A program made the position numbers and the translations under genes. Positions 18,201-24,836 of a stretch of DNA of 52,968 bases are shown in pieces. Within the stretch, counting starts at the first letter, position 1. Every line of letters begins with the position of its first letter. The notes beneath the pieces were generated by a model that ran no database searches, was not told where the DNA came from, and saw only the letters and a program-made list of their open reading frames with translations. Source of the stretch: an uncultured Clostridia bacterium. GTDB lineage: Bacteria; Bacillota; Clostridia; Oscillospirales; Ruminococcaceae. Where the stretch lies: the NCBI GenBank assembly GCA_947584375.1, contig CANPWL010000010.1:1-52968 (forward strand). The letters are read 5' to 3'.

Positions 18201-20790
18201 AAAGCCAATTGGAAAAATTACCATAGGAGAACTTGGAGCATGGGAAAAGCTGTTGAGTAAACTTACGTTTGGATTATACAGCAATAATTCTCTTAAGGTA
18301 ACTGCAAGCTATGAGGACATTAAGTACGATAATGAAAATAGTATACCGGATTTAAAAAGCGTCGAGTGGATCAAAGACATATTTGATGGTAATTCAGAAA
18401 AACAGTTAAAAACCTCTGAAGAACTTGACAATATAAATAACTGGAATAATTATAACGGACCTTTTAAAGTCGAAAAGAACGAACGATTTGTTATTTATTT
18501 AAAAATAACAGACCTAGCCGGAAATGTTACTTATATAAGTTCAAACGGAGTAATCGTTGATAAAAAAGCTCCTGTAGCAGAGCTAATTAAACCTGAGATA
18601 ACAGTGAAAATCAATAATAAGACTGTAAACGATATTTATAATACAAATGTTGATGTAGATGTAAAAGTTGTTGATCCTATTATTAATAACACATATTCTG
18701 GATTGAAAAAGGTAACTTATGAGGTTATCAAGGATAACGATAGGCAGAATCCTACTCAATCTGGCACATTGTATAATTTTAACAAGAAGGATCCTACTCA
18801 GAAAGATTTCAAGCAAGTTTTGAATAAAAAATTTACAGTTAAAAAATCACTGAATAACAGTAATAATATTAAAATTCTTGTTTATGCCGAAGATAATTCA
18901 GGAAATCATCATACAGAAAGCACGAAACTCAAAATTGATACGTCAAGACCTGAAATTTCAGTTACATATGATAATAATGATTCAGATACATCAGACGGAA
19001 AAACATATTTTAATAAATCAAGAACAGCTACAATTTCAATTTCCGAAAGAAACTTTAAATCAAAATATGTAGATGTCAAAATAGAAAATTCTGAAGGTTA
19101 TATTCCTCAATTATCAGACTGGAAATCAGTAGAGGGAACGGAACTGCATACTGCCACAGTAATTTATTCAGATGATGGCGATTATAAATTCAACATTTCA
19201 GTTACTGATTCAGCAGGCAATAAGAACAGCGGTGTAAACTATAATGACTCGGTAGCTCCTAATGAATTTACAATTGATAAAATATCGCCTGATATTTCAA
19301 TGACATATGATAATAATTCATCCCAAAATGGATATTATTATAAAGATGTGCGTACAGCAACAATTACAGTTGTTGAACATAATTTTGCACCGGATAGAAT
19401 AAATGTTGACATTTCTGCTGACGGCAATGGAAATATTAATTTGCCGAGCGTTAGTGAATGGAATTCAATAGGAGACACGCATTATGCAACAGTTAACTTT
19501 AATCAGGACGCAAAATATTCTGTAAATGTTTCAGCCGAAGATAAATCAAGAAATAAAACAGAAAATACAATAGAAGATGAATTTTATTTAGATCAAACAA
19601 AGCCTAATGTTGTTATAAATAATATAGTTGATAAATCTGCCAATAATGAAAAAGGTAATATAGGTTTTGAATTGGTTGCTACAGATTCTAATTTTGATTT
19701 ATTTGAACCTGAGCTTGTTTCAGATTTTTATAATTCTAAAACAGGAAGTATAGAAAGAAAATCTGTAGACTTAGGAATAATTAAGCAAATAGAGAACGGA
19801 AAAAAGTATGTAGTTGAAAATTTGGATTCCGATGGTTTTTATTCTCTGAAATGTAAAGTTGTTGATAAAGCCGGTAATGAATATGATTCTGTAATTGGTT
19901 ATGATAAAAATGGCGAGGAAAGTATAAAAAAGTGTTCATCGGAAATCTCGATTGTAGATTTTACAGTCAATAGAAATGGTTCTACATTTAGATTTAACGA
20001 TAATACGAGTATATTAAAAAATGATTATTATGTTCAAGCTGTTTATAATGACATAGTCGTTATTGAAACAAACGTAGATCCTCTTAAATCGTATTCTGTT
20101 ACTGTTAATGGCAACGAGTTACACGAGGGAGACGATTATACTGTTATAAAAAGTAATGATGAAAATTGGAACGAGTATACATATAAAATAAGTAAATCAT
20201 CATTCAAAAACGAAGGAGAATATAAGGTCGTAGTTACTTCTAAGGACAAAGCACAGAATGAAGCATTTAGTGATATGAAAAGCGCAGATCTGAACTTTGT
20301 TGTTGATAAGACTAAACCCGTTGTAGATGTTTCAGGACTTGAAAGCGATGGTAGATATCAAACAGATAAACAGTTAGTGAATATCATGCCAACAGATGAC
20401 GGCGGAAAGCTTAAATCAGTAAAGGTTGAAATATTAAACAGAGACGGAAAGATAACATCTGTTCCGATAGATTTATCAGATGATGCGTTAAATAAAGAGC
20501 TCGAAAAGAATTCCGGCAAGCTTTCATTTGGGATTAAAGAAGGTCTTTATCAACAGGTTAGAATTACCAGTTTTGATTGCTCAGTCAATACAGATAATAA
20601 TACCAATACATATCAGGAAACGTTTACTAATGTTTCTGTATCAACAAGCTTTATAAAAATTTTATGGGCAAACACAGCACTGAAATACACCGCTTTGATA
20701 GTAATTATTTTAATTGCTGCTACTGTGATAGTACTAATTATTTATAAGAACAATCACAGTAATTCTAAAAAACAAAAATATCTTAACTGA
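15271..20790 (+). CDS. Giant secreted surface protein with repeated Ig-like domains
   Basis: This 1839-residue protein has a signal peptide (basic residues, then SGALAILMLISFLIVQF) and a C-terminal membrane anchor (about 1800-1822, YTALIVIILIAATVIVLIIY) with a basic tail; no LPxTG motif is visible. From about residue 850 onward, bacterial Ig-like domains recur, each introduced by a variant of DxTxP: DVTNPTIKV, DKTKPIGKI, DKKAPVAEL, DTSRPEISV, DKISPDISM, DQTKPNVVI and DKTKPVVDV. The N-terminal third has a carboxypeptidase-regulatory-like section and a repeat containing EYAKITVNKNEGGDV. It ends the pilus/signalling gene run and is most simply an adhesin or matrix protein. A 64-bp gap with AAAGGAG precedes it, so it is probably co-transcribed. 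Confidence 0.8.
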   Translation: MKNYRTKKINRLISGALAILMLISFLIVQFSMTSTADEIALDINTQSFTVIICDRNDRCLANAEVFADNKLGISQTSVTNNMGKATFSEITLEKIGDNNTFEFTVKSPKDEEQTETFEVTVTKENLVEPYTYKCNQIEFSEETFNVTIHNYSEISEMGKITIEDSDKDEIQINEDGSAEVKAGNIFITVIPNENGNDGKHYRVESVDGNTINKDESYKEVTVSKKITEDTNIIIIFKEYAKITVNKNEGGDVILSDNVFTDTEGVNKVDTNETVDITAMPKEDLNGKHYRVSGITIGNKIINIDSKDNKSYTEVIEKKEIKEDISISASFREYAKITVNKNEGGDVSFSDNVFTNSQGSNRVDRVDIGEKISVIIKSNEYANDRKERSIIDSVSIDKNKEKVEANSFKFEKTEIEVKNDFNVSVNFIKQYLAKFIVEKNGEIKKSVPSLQGDITYVNNDGILTFSAEPDKDYRVSSLIVRSNNTETVNEPYNQNNLRIKDRSIKIDAYTEIEVAFSINQYNVKLNSNVIAGNSSKVKVNNKILTANEVDDEPFNYDSNASTDISFNITNGYKIRSASISFNSGNMNPINLSNKNISNGILQYSIAPSVIEKLIGTEISKIPIIDIHVEYQKIQSVNVENLLDNDYFSIEFKDINGVKINPSRTINRDEKGNTVYIIPKTAKAVIVPKAAENYKYIKQVDDPDSVASLDQTEESKIEITSENKTIKYILSSKDGYLFDNSGEVIESNITIAFDDYAPTLEITELKKPEKDIYNYDVDLKLSLNDKKEDDDFWSGLDKVVYTISRVSENSENEFRQEILYKNTVVEKDDKTITVDAETWNYSDVKVTVRAYDKAGNVSENEITLNIDVTNPTIKVEFNNAKPSSIVDGCGYYNSDRKAVITIEEKNFDSDLVEIFRENGKKYSVKWENYEGDIHKAEVPFFGDIHYHFSVKCTDIAGNKNDAVNYSNSYTPQNFVIDKTKPIGKITIGELGAWEKLLSKLTFGLYSNNSLKVTASYEDIKYDNENSIPDLKSVEWIKDIFDGNSEKQLKTSEELDNINNWNNYNGPFKVEKNERFVIYLKITDLAGNVTYISSNGVIVDKKAPVAELIKPEITVKINNKTVNDIYNTNVDVDVKVVDPIINNTYSGLKKVTYEVIKDNDRQNPTQSGTLYNFNKKDPTQKDFKQVLNKKFTVKKSLNNSNNIKILVYAEDNSGNHHTESTKLKIDTSRPEISVTYDNNDSDTSDGKTYFNKSRTATISISERNFKSKYVDVKIENSEGYIPQLSDWKSVEGTELHTATVIYSDDGDYKFNISVTDSAGNKNSGVNYNDSVAPNEFTIDKISPDISMTYDNNSSQNGYYYKDVRTATITVVEHNFAPDRINVDISADGNGNINLPSVSEWNSIGDTHYATVNFNQDAKYSVNVSAEDKSRNKTENTIEDEFYLDQTKPNVVINNIVDKSANNEKGNIGFELVATDSNFDLFEPELVSDFYNSKTGSIERKSVDLGIIKQIENGKKYVVENLDSDGFYSLKCKVVDKAGNEYDSVIGYDKNGEESIKKCSSEISIVDFTVNRNGSTFRFNDNTSILKNDYYVQAVYNDIVVIETNVDPLKSYSVTVNGNELHEGDDYTVIKSNDENWNEYTYKISKSSFKNEGEYKVVVTSKDKAQNEAFSDMKSADLNFVVDKTKPVVDVSGLESDGRYQTDKQLVNIMPTDDGGKLKSVKVEILNRDGKITSVPIDLSDDALNKELEKNSGKLSFGIKEGLYQQVRITSFDCSVNTDNNTNTYQETFTNVSVSTSFIKILWANTALKYTALIVIILIAATVIVLIIYKNNHSNSKKQKYLN
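15982..16025 (+). repeat. Intragenic near-identical repeat, copy 1
   Basis: These 44 bp are repeated at 16264-16307 with two mismatches. They encode EYAKITVNKNEGGDV in the surface protein. The 282-bp spacing equals 94 codons, so recombination between copies would add or remove one domain in frame. Confidence 0.85.
16264..16307 (+). repeat. Intragenic near-identical repeat, copy 2
   Basis: This is the second copy of the 44-bp repeat starting at 15982, in the same reading frame of the giant surface protein. Confidence 0.85.
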
Positions 20791-21115
20791 ACTAATAATT
20801 GTATGAGCTAAAATGATATGACCAAATAAAAAGAGAAGTAACTTCAAAATATGTATAATGAAAATAAAAAATGTAAAAATTGAATATTGTAAGTAGATTA
20901 ATAAGGTGAAGAAGATCAAGTTAAAATAAACTCTTTAATAATACTGATACCGTTAATTCATATCAGCTAAAAGAAAGATAAGGTGTACGACCAAATAAAC
21001 TTCAAGGAGTATGAGAACTCGTTTATGGGTCGTAAGTAAAAAGAAACGCAAGTGTCAGACTGACAGGTACCTTCAAGGTGCTGCTAATAAGAGAGGACTT
21101 TGCCCGCATATGAAA
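20791..21115 (+). other. Gene-free stretch with possible structured RNA
   Basis: No gene is supported here. TACGACC with ATAAAC (about 20986-21000) can pair with GTTTAT and GGTCGTA (about 21023-21036), a long stem with a small bulge around an internal segment. Short inverted elements follow at 21055-21085 (GTCAG/CTGAC, CCTT/AAGG). The stretch could be a 3' UTR of the surface-protein mRNA or a small RNA. No known RNA family is recognised. Confidence 0.3.
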
Positions 21116-21140
21116 TACCCCCGGCTACGCCGGGGGATAT
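21116..21140 (-). terminator. Strong bidirectional terminator after cotJC 3' part
   Basis: CCCCCGGC and GCCGGGGG form an eight-pair GC stem with a three-base loop. T-rich sequence follows on both strands (ATATTTATTT on plus, TATTTC on minus). It closes the cotJC 3' part on the minus strand and can also stop readthrough from the pilus operon. Confidence 0.8.
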
Positions 21141-21162
21141 TTATTTGTCAGTTTGTATTCAA

Positions 21163-21576
21163 CTACTTATCAAAGCTGGGGTTAAAAGCATAGAAGTTTT
21201 TAGCGTCAAGACCGTCCTGAACCATGCGGAGACCTTCGCCAAATCTCTGGAAGTGAACTATCTCACGTTCTCTGAGGAATTTGATAGGATCCCTTACGTC
21301 AGGATCATCGGCAAGCCTTAGTATGTTATCATAAGTAAGACGAGCCTTTTGTTCAGCGGCAAGATCCTCTGTTAGGTCAGTAATAGGGTCGCCGGTAGAC
21401 TGGAATGTCGCAGCCGAGAAAGGCATACCCGATGCAGCCTGAGGATAAAGTCCTGTTGTATGGTCTACAAAATATGTGTCAAAACCGCCTTCTTTTATTT
21501 CTTTAATAGAAAGGTTTCTGGTTAGCTGATAAACTATTGCACTTACTATCTCCATATGTCCGAGTTCTTCAGTACC
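21163..21576 (-). CDS. cotJC: Spore coat protein CotJC, C-terminal part (split gene)
   Basis: This open frame encodes GTEE (from the 12-bp repeat), then LGHMEIVSAIVYQLTRN onward for 133 residues, ending NPSFDK and a stop. It matches the C-terminal two thirds of CotJC, a manganese-catalase-like protein of the inner spore coat: GDPITDLTEDLAAEQKAR and FLREREIVHFQRF carry the second set of metal-ligand Glu/His. It has no start codon or ribosome binding site of its own, and an in-frame TAA lies at 21586-21588, just outside the repeat. The missing first 65 codons are at 41005-41199 on the same strand. The frame is undamaged, which argues against a decayed pseudogene and for repair by excision of the DNA between. 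Confidence 0.95.
   Translation of the reverse strand, partial: GTEELGHMEIVSAIVYQLTRNLSIKEIKEGGFDTYFVDHTTGLYPQAASGMPFSAATFQSTGDPITDLTEDLAAEQKARLTYDNILRLADDPDVRDPIKFLREREIVHFQRFGEGLRMVQDGLDAKNFYAFNPSFDK
21565..21576 (-). repeat. 12-bp direct repeat, element end 1 (att core)
   Basis: GGTACTGAAGAA on the minus strand encodes Gly-Thr-Glu-Glu. It is identical to 41005-41016 and in the same orientation. Identity ends sharply on both sides (CTC against TAC after the core, TAT against ATA before it), as expected for recombination sites. Confidence 0.92.
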
Positions 21577-21581
21577 ATAAT

Positions 21582-21596
21582 GTTATAAATTACAAG
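21582..21596 (+). repeat. Inverted att arm, recombinase end
   Basis: GTTATAAATTACAAG lies 5 bp inside the 12-bp core. It is inverted relative to CTACAATTTATAAC at 40978-40991: ten bases match perfectly (GTTATAAATT) and the outer bases partly. In the excised circle the two arms would flank the core, 30 bp apart, as paired recombinase-binding half-sites. Confidence 0.65.
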
Positions 21597-21602
21597 ACCG
21601 TC

Positions 21603-23210
21603 CTATAAAGCGGATAAGTTATGTTCTTTATCAGAATACTTATTAAGCTTTGGATAAATTATTAATTTAAAGTTATCAGGCGATTTTCGTCTTGCTTCTA
21701 TTTCTTTTACATATATAACTTTTTTGATAATTTCCTTAAGCAGATCATTCTTTCCCTGAGCGGTAGGCAGTTCATTGTATACATCAATTATTTTTTTTGC
21801 CTTTGGAATTATATTAGCAATATCTTCATCATCATTTTCAATTTTTAATTCTTGTACAATGGCATTAATAGAATTTTTAGTTTGTTCTATTTTACCTCCG
21901 AGTAAGCTTGAACGTTTTAGGAACGTATCATTGTCATAAATATTTTGTTCAAGTAAATCGTGAGTTTTGTTTAACTGCTTGTTAAGAGTTTCAAGTTCAG
22001 TTTTTAGTTTGTTTAACGCTTTTCGTCTAATTTCTATTTGATAAGAGGCTTTAGATTTATTCGAGTTTGAATTCCATTCAAGCTTGTATTGTCCAAGCCA
22101 GTTTTCAAGGGATTGTAAAATGCGCTGTTCAACTATATTTAAGTTGGAGCTGACATTATTGCAGGAAGTTGAGGGACACATCAGTGTGTCGGGATATGCT
22201 CGGTTGCTATTTGGACGGCGTACCATACAACGACCGCATTTTCCGCATAAAACAATACCTGAAAGCGGATTTTTAACAGTATTATGTTCATTAATAGGAA
22301 GAGGCGGATTTTTATGAAGATACTCTTGTGCAAGATTAAACGTATCTTCAGATATGATCGGAGAATGTAAACCCTTACAGATAATACTATCATTGGAACG
22401 TGGACGTGAAACAGTGACTTTGCCATCTATAATTTTTTTAACATTGTGCCTCCAATTCCAACGTATTTTTCCAATGTAAACAGGATTTGCAATAATATCC
22501 CGAATAGTTGATACGACCCAGTCTCCGCCCGTTTTAGTTGGAACCTTCATACTGTTTAGACGGCGTGCTATCAAACTTGTTCCCAGACGTTTATAAGAAC
22601 CGTCAGATTGTTTTTCTCCGACAGTATACCACTCGAATATCAAACGGATAATTTCAGCCTGTTCTTCAATTATAGATAATGTCCAGCCCTTATCATTCTT
22701 GATACGTACACGCTCATAGCCATAAGGGGACTTATTAGCCGCATACTTGCCTTCTTTCACAGAGGCGATACGCCCGCGTTGCAGCCGACGGTTAATCATT
22801 TTATATTCCCGACGTGACATAAACAAACCAAATTCAAAATATTCTTCGTCAAATTCATTATCAGGATTATATGTTTTTAACGGAGTTATGATTTTTGTAT
22901 TACTGTATTTGAATGTTTGTGATACTATGCCCTGATCGATAGTATCTCCTCTGGCAAGACGTTCAACTTCCATCACCAATACGCCTTCCCATAAACCCTG
23001 TTCTACTTCCTGTAAAAGCTGCTGCATAACCGGACGTGAGGCAATAGTTTCACCGGATACGATTTCACGGTAGATTTGCGTTATATTTAATGTCATACTT
23101 TTTGCAAGCTCAATCAATGTTTTTTCGTGACGCACAAGAGTTTCACCTTCACCGTGTTCTTCTGCTTCAGCGTCTGCACGTGATTTTCGTAAATATATAC
23201 AATATGGCAT
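21603..23210 (-). CDS. Large serine site-specific recombinase (SpoIVCA-like)
   Basis: This 535-residue enzyme has an N-terminal resolvase domain beginning MPYCIYLRKSRADAEAE with catalytic Ser10, VMEVERLARG (the conserved arginine region), a recombinase domain (about 160-270), a zinc-ribbon segment with CGKCGRC and a later CPSTSC, and a coiled coil (about 390-460), the usual large serine integrase layout. ATG at 23210 is chosen because AAGGTG lies six bases upstream; an in-frame GTG at 23219 overlaps that site. The stop codon is 27 bp from the att core of the split cotJC. A sigma-E-like promoter precedes it. It is intact and is the obvious enzyme for excising the element and rebuilding cotJC in the mother cell. 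Confidence 0.93.
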   Translation of the reverse strand: MPYCIYLRKSRADAEAEEHGEGETLVRHEKTLIELAKSMTLNITQIYREIVSGETIASRPVMQQLLQEVEQGLWEGVLVMEVERLARGDTIDQGIVSQTFKYSNTKIITPLKTYNPDNEFDEEYFEFGLFMSRREYKMINRRLQRGRIASVKEGKYAANKSPYGYERVRIKNDKGWTLSIIEEQAEIIRLIFEWYTVGEKQSDGSYKRLGTSLIARRLNSMKVPTKTGGDWVVSTIRDIIANPVYIGKIRWNWRHNVKKIIDGKVTVSRPRSNDSIICKGLHSPIISEDTFNLAQEYLHKNPPLPINEHNTVKNPLSGIVLCGKCGRCMVRRPNSNRAYPDTLMCPSTSCNNVSSNLNIVEQRILQSLENWLGQYKLEWNSNSNKSKASYQIEIRRKALNKLKTELETLNKQLNKTHDLLEQNIYDNDTFLKRSSLLGGKIEQTKNSINAIVQELKIENDDEDIANIIPKAKKIIDVYNELPTAQGKNDLLKEIIKKVIYVKEIEARRKSPDNFKLIIYPKLNKYSDKEHNLSAL

Positions 23211-23239
23211 AGCAATCACCTTGTAATTAAGATATTGTA

Positions 23240-23269
23240 TTTGTATGTAAATATTATATGTATTAGGAC
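23240..23269 (-). promoter_or_regulatory. Candidate sigma-E (mother-cell) promoter for the recombinase
   Basis: On the minus strand GTCCTAAT (23269-23262) and CATACAAA (23247-23240) are 14 bp apart. The Bacillus sigma-E consensus is roughly GTCATATT and CATACAAT with a spacer of about 14, giving 6 of 8 and 7 of 8 matches. The start codon is 30 bp downstream of the -10 box. An overlapping sigma-K-like CATATAATA also occurs. Both point to mother-cell expression. Confidence 0.6.
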
Positions 23270-23308
23270 AATTTATTTTAAGAATATATTAATTTTGGGG
23301 GTGAAATT

Positions 23309-23497
23309 ATGATTGATGGCACAAATGATAACTTTACAGAAGACTTTATGATAGGTAATACAAGAATTAAAATTACAGCGGACTTTTGTGCAGATCAAAC
23401 TTGGGAAGAAAAACGGGAGATACTTGAAAGAATTGCACAAAAGGTGAAACCAATGCTTGTGAATTCTATAATTGTTAAAAGTAAAACTAGATTTTAG
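23309..23497 (+). CDS. Small protein divergent from the recombinase (candidate directionality factor)
   Basis: This 62-residue protein starts at ATG 23309 after GGGGGTG. It has an acidic first part and a helical, charged second half (FCADQTWEEKREILERIAQKV) ending in basic residues. No conserved family is recognised. It is transcribed away from the recombinase, and its start codon is about 100 bp from that of the recombinase. Serine-integrase elements often encode a small recombination directionality factor near the integrase; SP-beta SprB is of similar size. That role is inferred from position and size only. It could instead be a transcriptional regulator of the pair. Confidence 0.5.
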   Translation: MIDGTNDNFTEDFMIGNTRIKITADFCADQTWEEKREILERIAQKVKPMLVNSIIVKSKTRF

Positions 23498-23763
23498 ATT
23501 TGAATAATTTTGTAAAGAAAAATTGATTTAGTTTAGTATACATAATTGTTGTTGTTTTATTTAATAACTTTTGCTAAAAAGTATGTTGAATAATTTGTAA
23601 CTGTATTTTATAAAAGCAGGTACATATTATATCAGACTTTCACTGGACAACAGCTCATTTGGCACATATGATATGAAATATAGATGATAGGATCTTAGAG
23701 GATAAAGAATTTAGCCTGTTGCTACGTATTAATCTGATTTTTCAAAAAAACAACTTGCAAAAA
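23498..23763 (+). other. Gene-free stretch before the amidase gene
   Basis: The stretch is AT-rich with no supported gene. A sigma-K-like -10 element CATATTATA occurs at 23623-23631 without a convincing -35 partner. It ends at the hairpin starting at 23764. Confidence 0.4.
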
Positions 23764-23799
23764 CACCGCTGTAAGCATATAATACAGCGGTGATTTTTT
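23764..23799 (+). terminator. Terminator-like hairpin touching the amidase start codon
   Basis: CACCGCTGT (23764-23772) pairs with ACAGCGGTG (23784-23792), and ATTTTTT runs into the ATG at 23800. It has the form of an intrinsic terminator, and its right arm contains the only possible ribosome binding sequence (GGTG). It could stop upstream transcription or control translation of the next gene. Confidence 0.6.
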
Positions 23800-24285
23800 A
23801 TGTATGTAATTAATTATAATAGACTTGCCGCAGCAGAATATGCTAAGCGGTGGGCATTGGGAAGAAATCCTGTTTACTATGATTTTGAAAATATAGGCGG
23901 AGACTGTACAAATTTTATTTCACAGTGCATTTTTGCAGGCTGCGGAATAATGAATTATACTAAGGATATCGGATGGTACTATAACGGTCTTTCCGACAGA
24001 GCTGCCGCATGGACCAGTGTAGAACAACTGTACAGGTTTCTTATTTCCAATAAGGGAGCAGGACCTTTTGGTGAAATTTCTGATTTGAAACGCTCTCAAG
24101 TAGGGGATATTGTTCAGCTTTCTGACGGAGAAGTTTTTTATCACAGCTGTATTATTACAGGTTATGAATTTGGTTCTCCGTATGTCTGTGCACACACATA
24201 TGATGTCTTGAATAAACCATTGAGAAATTATAACTATAACAGTCTGAGGGTAATTCATATTTTAGGTGCCAACAGCAACAGTTAA
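23800..24285 (+). CDS. Putative amidase-domain protein (Amidase_6 / NlpC-P60-like fold)
   Basis: This 161-residue protein contains NYNRLAAAEYAKRWALGRNP, then DFENIGGDCTNFISQCIFAGCG with the conserved Cys, and a later HSCIITGYE with a His. This is the pattern of the Amidase_6 domain found on clostridial sporulation or wall-associated proteins. No signal peptide is visible, so it may act in the cytoplasm or mother cell. The start is as close as one base to a terminator-like hairpin, an unusual arrangement. A peptidoglycan or peptide amide substrate is inferred from the family. It lies inside the intervening element next to the recombinase end and may be original element cargo. Confidence 0.72.
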   Translation: MYVINYNRLAAAEYAKRWALGRNPVYYDFENIGGDCTNFISQCIFAGCGIMNYTKDIGWYYNGLSDRAAAWTSVEQLYRFLISNKGAGPFGEISDLKRSQVGDIVQLSDGEVFYHSCIITGYEFGSPYVCAHTYDVLNKPLRNYNYNSLRVIHILGANSNS

Positions 24286-24419
24286 TGTTATTATTGGGAA
24301 CGGTTCTTGTTCCGAGATTGCATAAAAACTCTGCCTTGTGCATACTTAACAAAGGCAGTGTGTATATTTAAAAATCATTAATAGGATTTTGATTATTTGT
24401 TTCTGCCGTAATATAAAAA

Positions 24420-24444
24420 CCGCCTTAGGAAAAACCTAAGGCGG
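24420..24444 (-). terminator. Intrinsic terminator after tRNA-Lys
   Basis: On the minus strand CGCCTTAGG and CCTAAGGCG pair around a TTTTT loop, followed by GTTTTTATAT. The hairpin lies 28 bp downstream of the tRNA 3' end. Confidence 0.85.
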
Positions 24445-24471
24445 CAATGTCAACGGCGGTTAGCCGTTGCT
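24441..24471 (-). repeat. Small hairpin repeat, copy 1
   Basis: This is a GC-rich 31-bp unit (GCGGCA, then CAACGGC-GGTTA-GCCGTTG, then CT) sharing 24 of 31 positions with 52853-52883. The outer stem differs by a paired change (CAAC/GTTG here, CACC/GGTG there), so base pairing is kept. It starts directly at the tRNA-Lys 3' end. Confidence 0.55.
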
Positions 24472-24547
24472 TGGTGAGCTATCGGGGATTCGAACCCCGG
24501 ACCCTTTGATTAAAAGTCAAATGCTCTGCCAACTGAGCTAATAACTC
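24472..24547 (-). tRNA. tRNA-Lys (anticodon UUU)
   Basis: This is a 76-nt cloverleaf on the minus strand. Acceptor GAGTTAT pairs with ATAGCTC, the D arm includes AGCTCAGTTGGCAGAGC, the anticodon stem-loop is TTTGA-CTTTTAA-TCAAA giving anticodon TTT, and the T arm has GGGGTTCGAATCCCC. The 3' CCA is encoded. It lies inside the predicted excisable element. If it were the only UUU-reading lysine tRNA, excision in a growing cell would be lethal. Confidence 0.96.
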
Positions 24548-24712
24548 ATATAGTATTTACCTGTTCTAAATTGTAGCTTTATAATTATAACAAATGTAAA
24601 ACAGCTTGTCAATAGTTTTTAGTAAAAAATTTTGATATTGCGATTTTAGTTTTTTATTGATATTTTTTACATATGATCTAATTTTATACTTTACTCATTT
24701 ATTTCAGATTTG

Positions 24713-24741
24713 TTGACAACTAACTGTATTTGTGATACTAT
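24713..24741 (+). promoter_or_regulatory. Sigma-A promoter for nadA
   Basis: TTGACA (24713-24718) and TACTAT (24736-24741) are 17 bp apart, an almost perfect vegetative promoter, about 95 bp upstream of the nadA start codon. Confidence 0.75.
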
Positions 24742-24746
24742 AATTA

Positions 24747-24778
24747 TCAGTCCTACAATAACAGTAGGAATATACTGA
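24747..24778 (+). promoter_or_regulatory. Inverted repeat in the nadA leader
   Basis: TCAGT-CCTAC and GTAGG-...-ACTGA form an interrupted palindrome just downstream of the predicted transcription start. It could be an operator or a leader hairpin. It does not match the NiaR operator pattern I know, so the regulator is unknown. Confidence 0.45.
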
Positions 24779-24836
24779 CTGATATTTGTTGACAAAGCAT
24801 AGTAAGATTTTATTTTACAATGTGCGGAGGATTATT

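Noticed and set aside
21011-21321. Small plus-strand open frames overlapping the cotJC 3' part
   Set aside because: They cross a strong terminator stem and lie opposite a conserved coding sequence, with unlikely codon use (many Arg and Cys).
21163-21576. cotJC C-terminal part as a simple decayed pseudogene
   Set aside because: The frame is intact from the repeat to the stop, the missing half is in the window on the same strand in an intact cotJ operon, and the two ends share an identical 12-bp repeat next to a recombinase.
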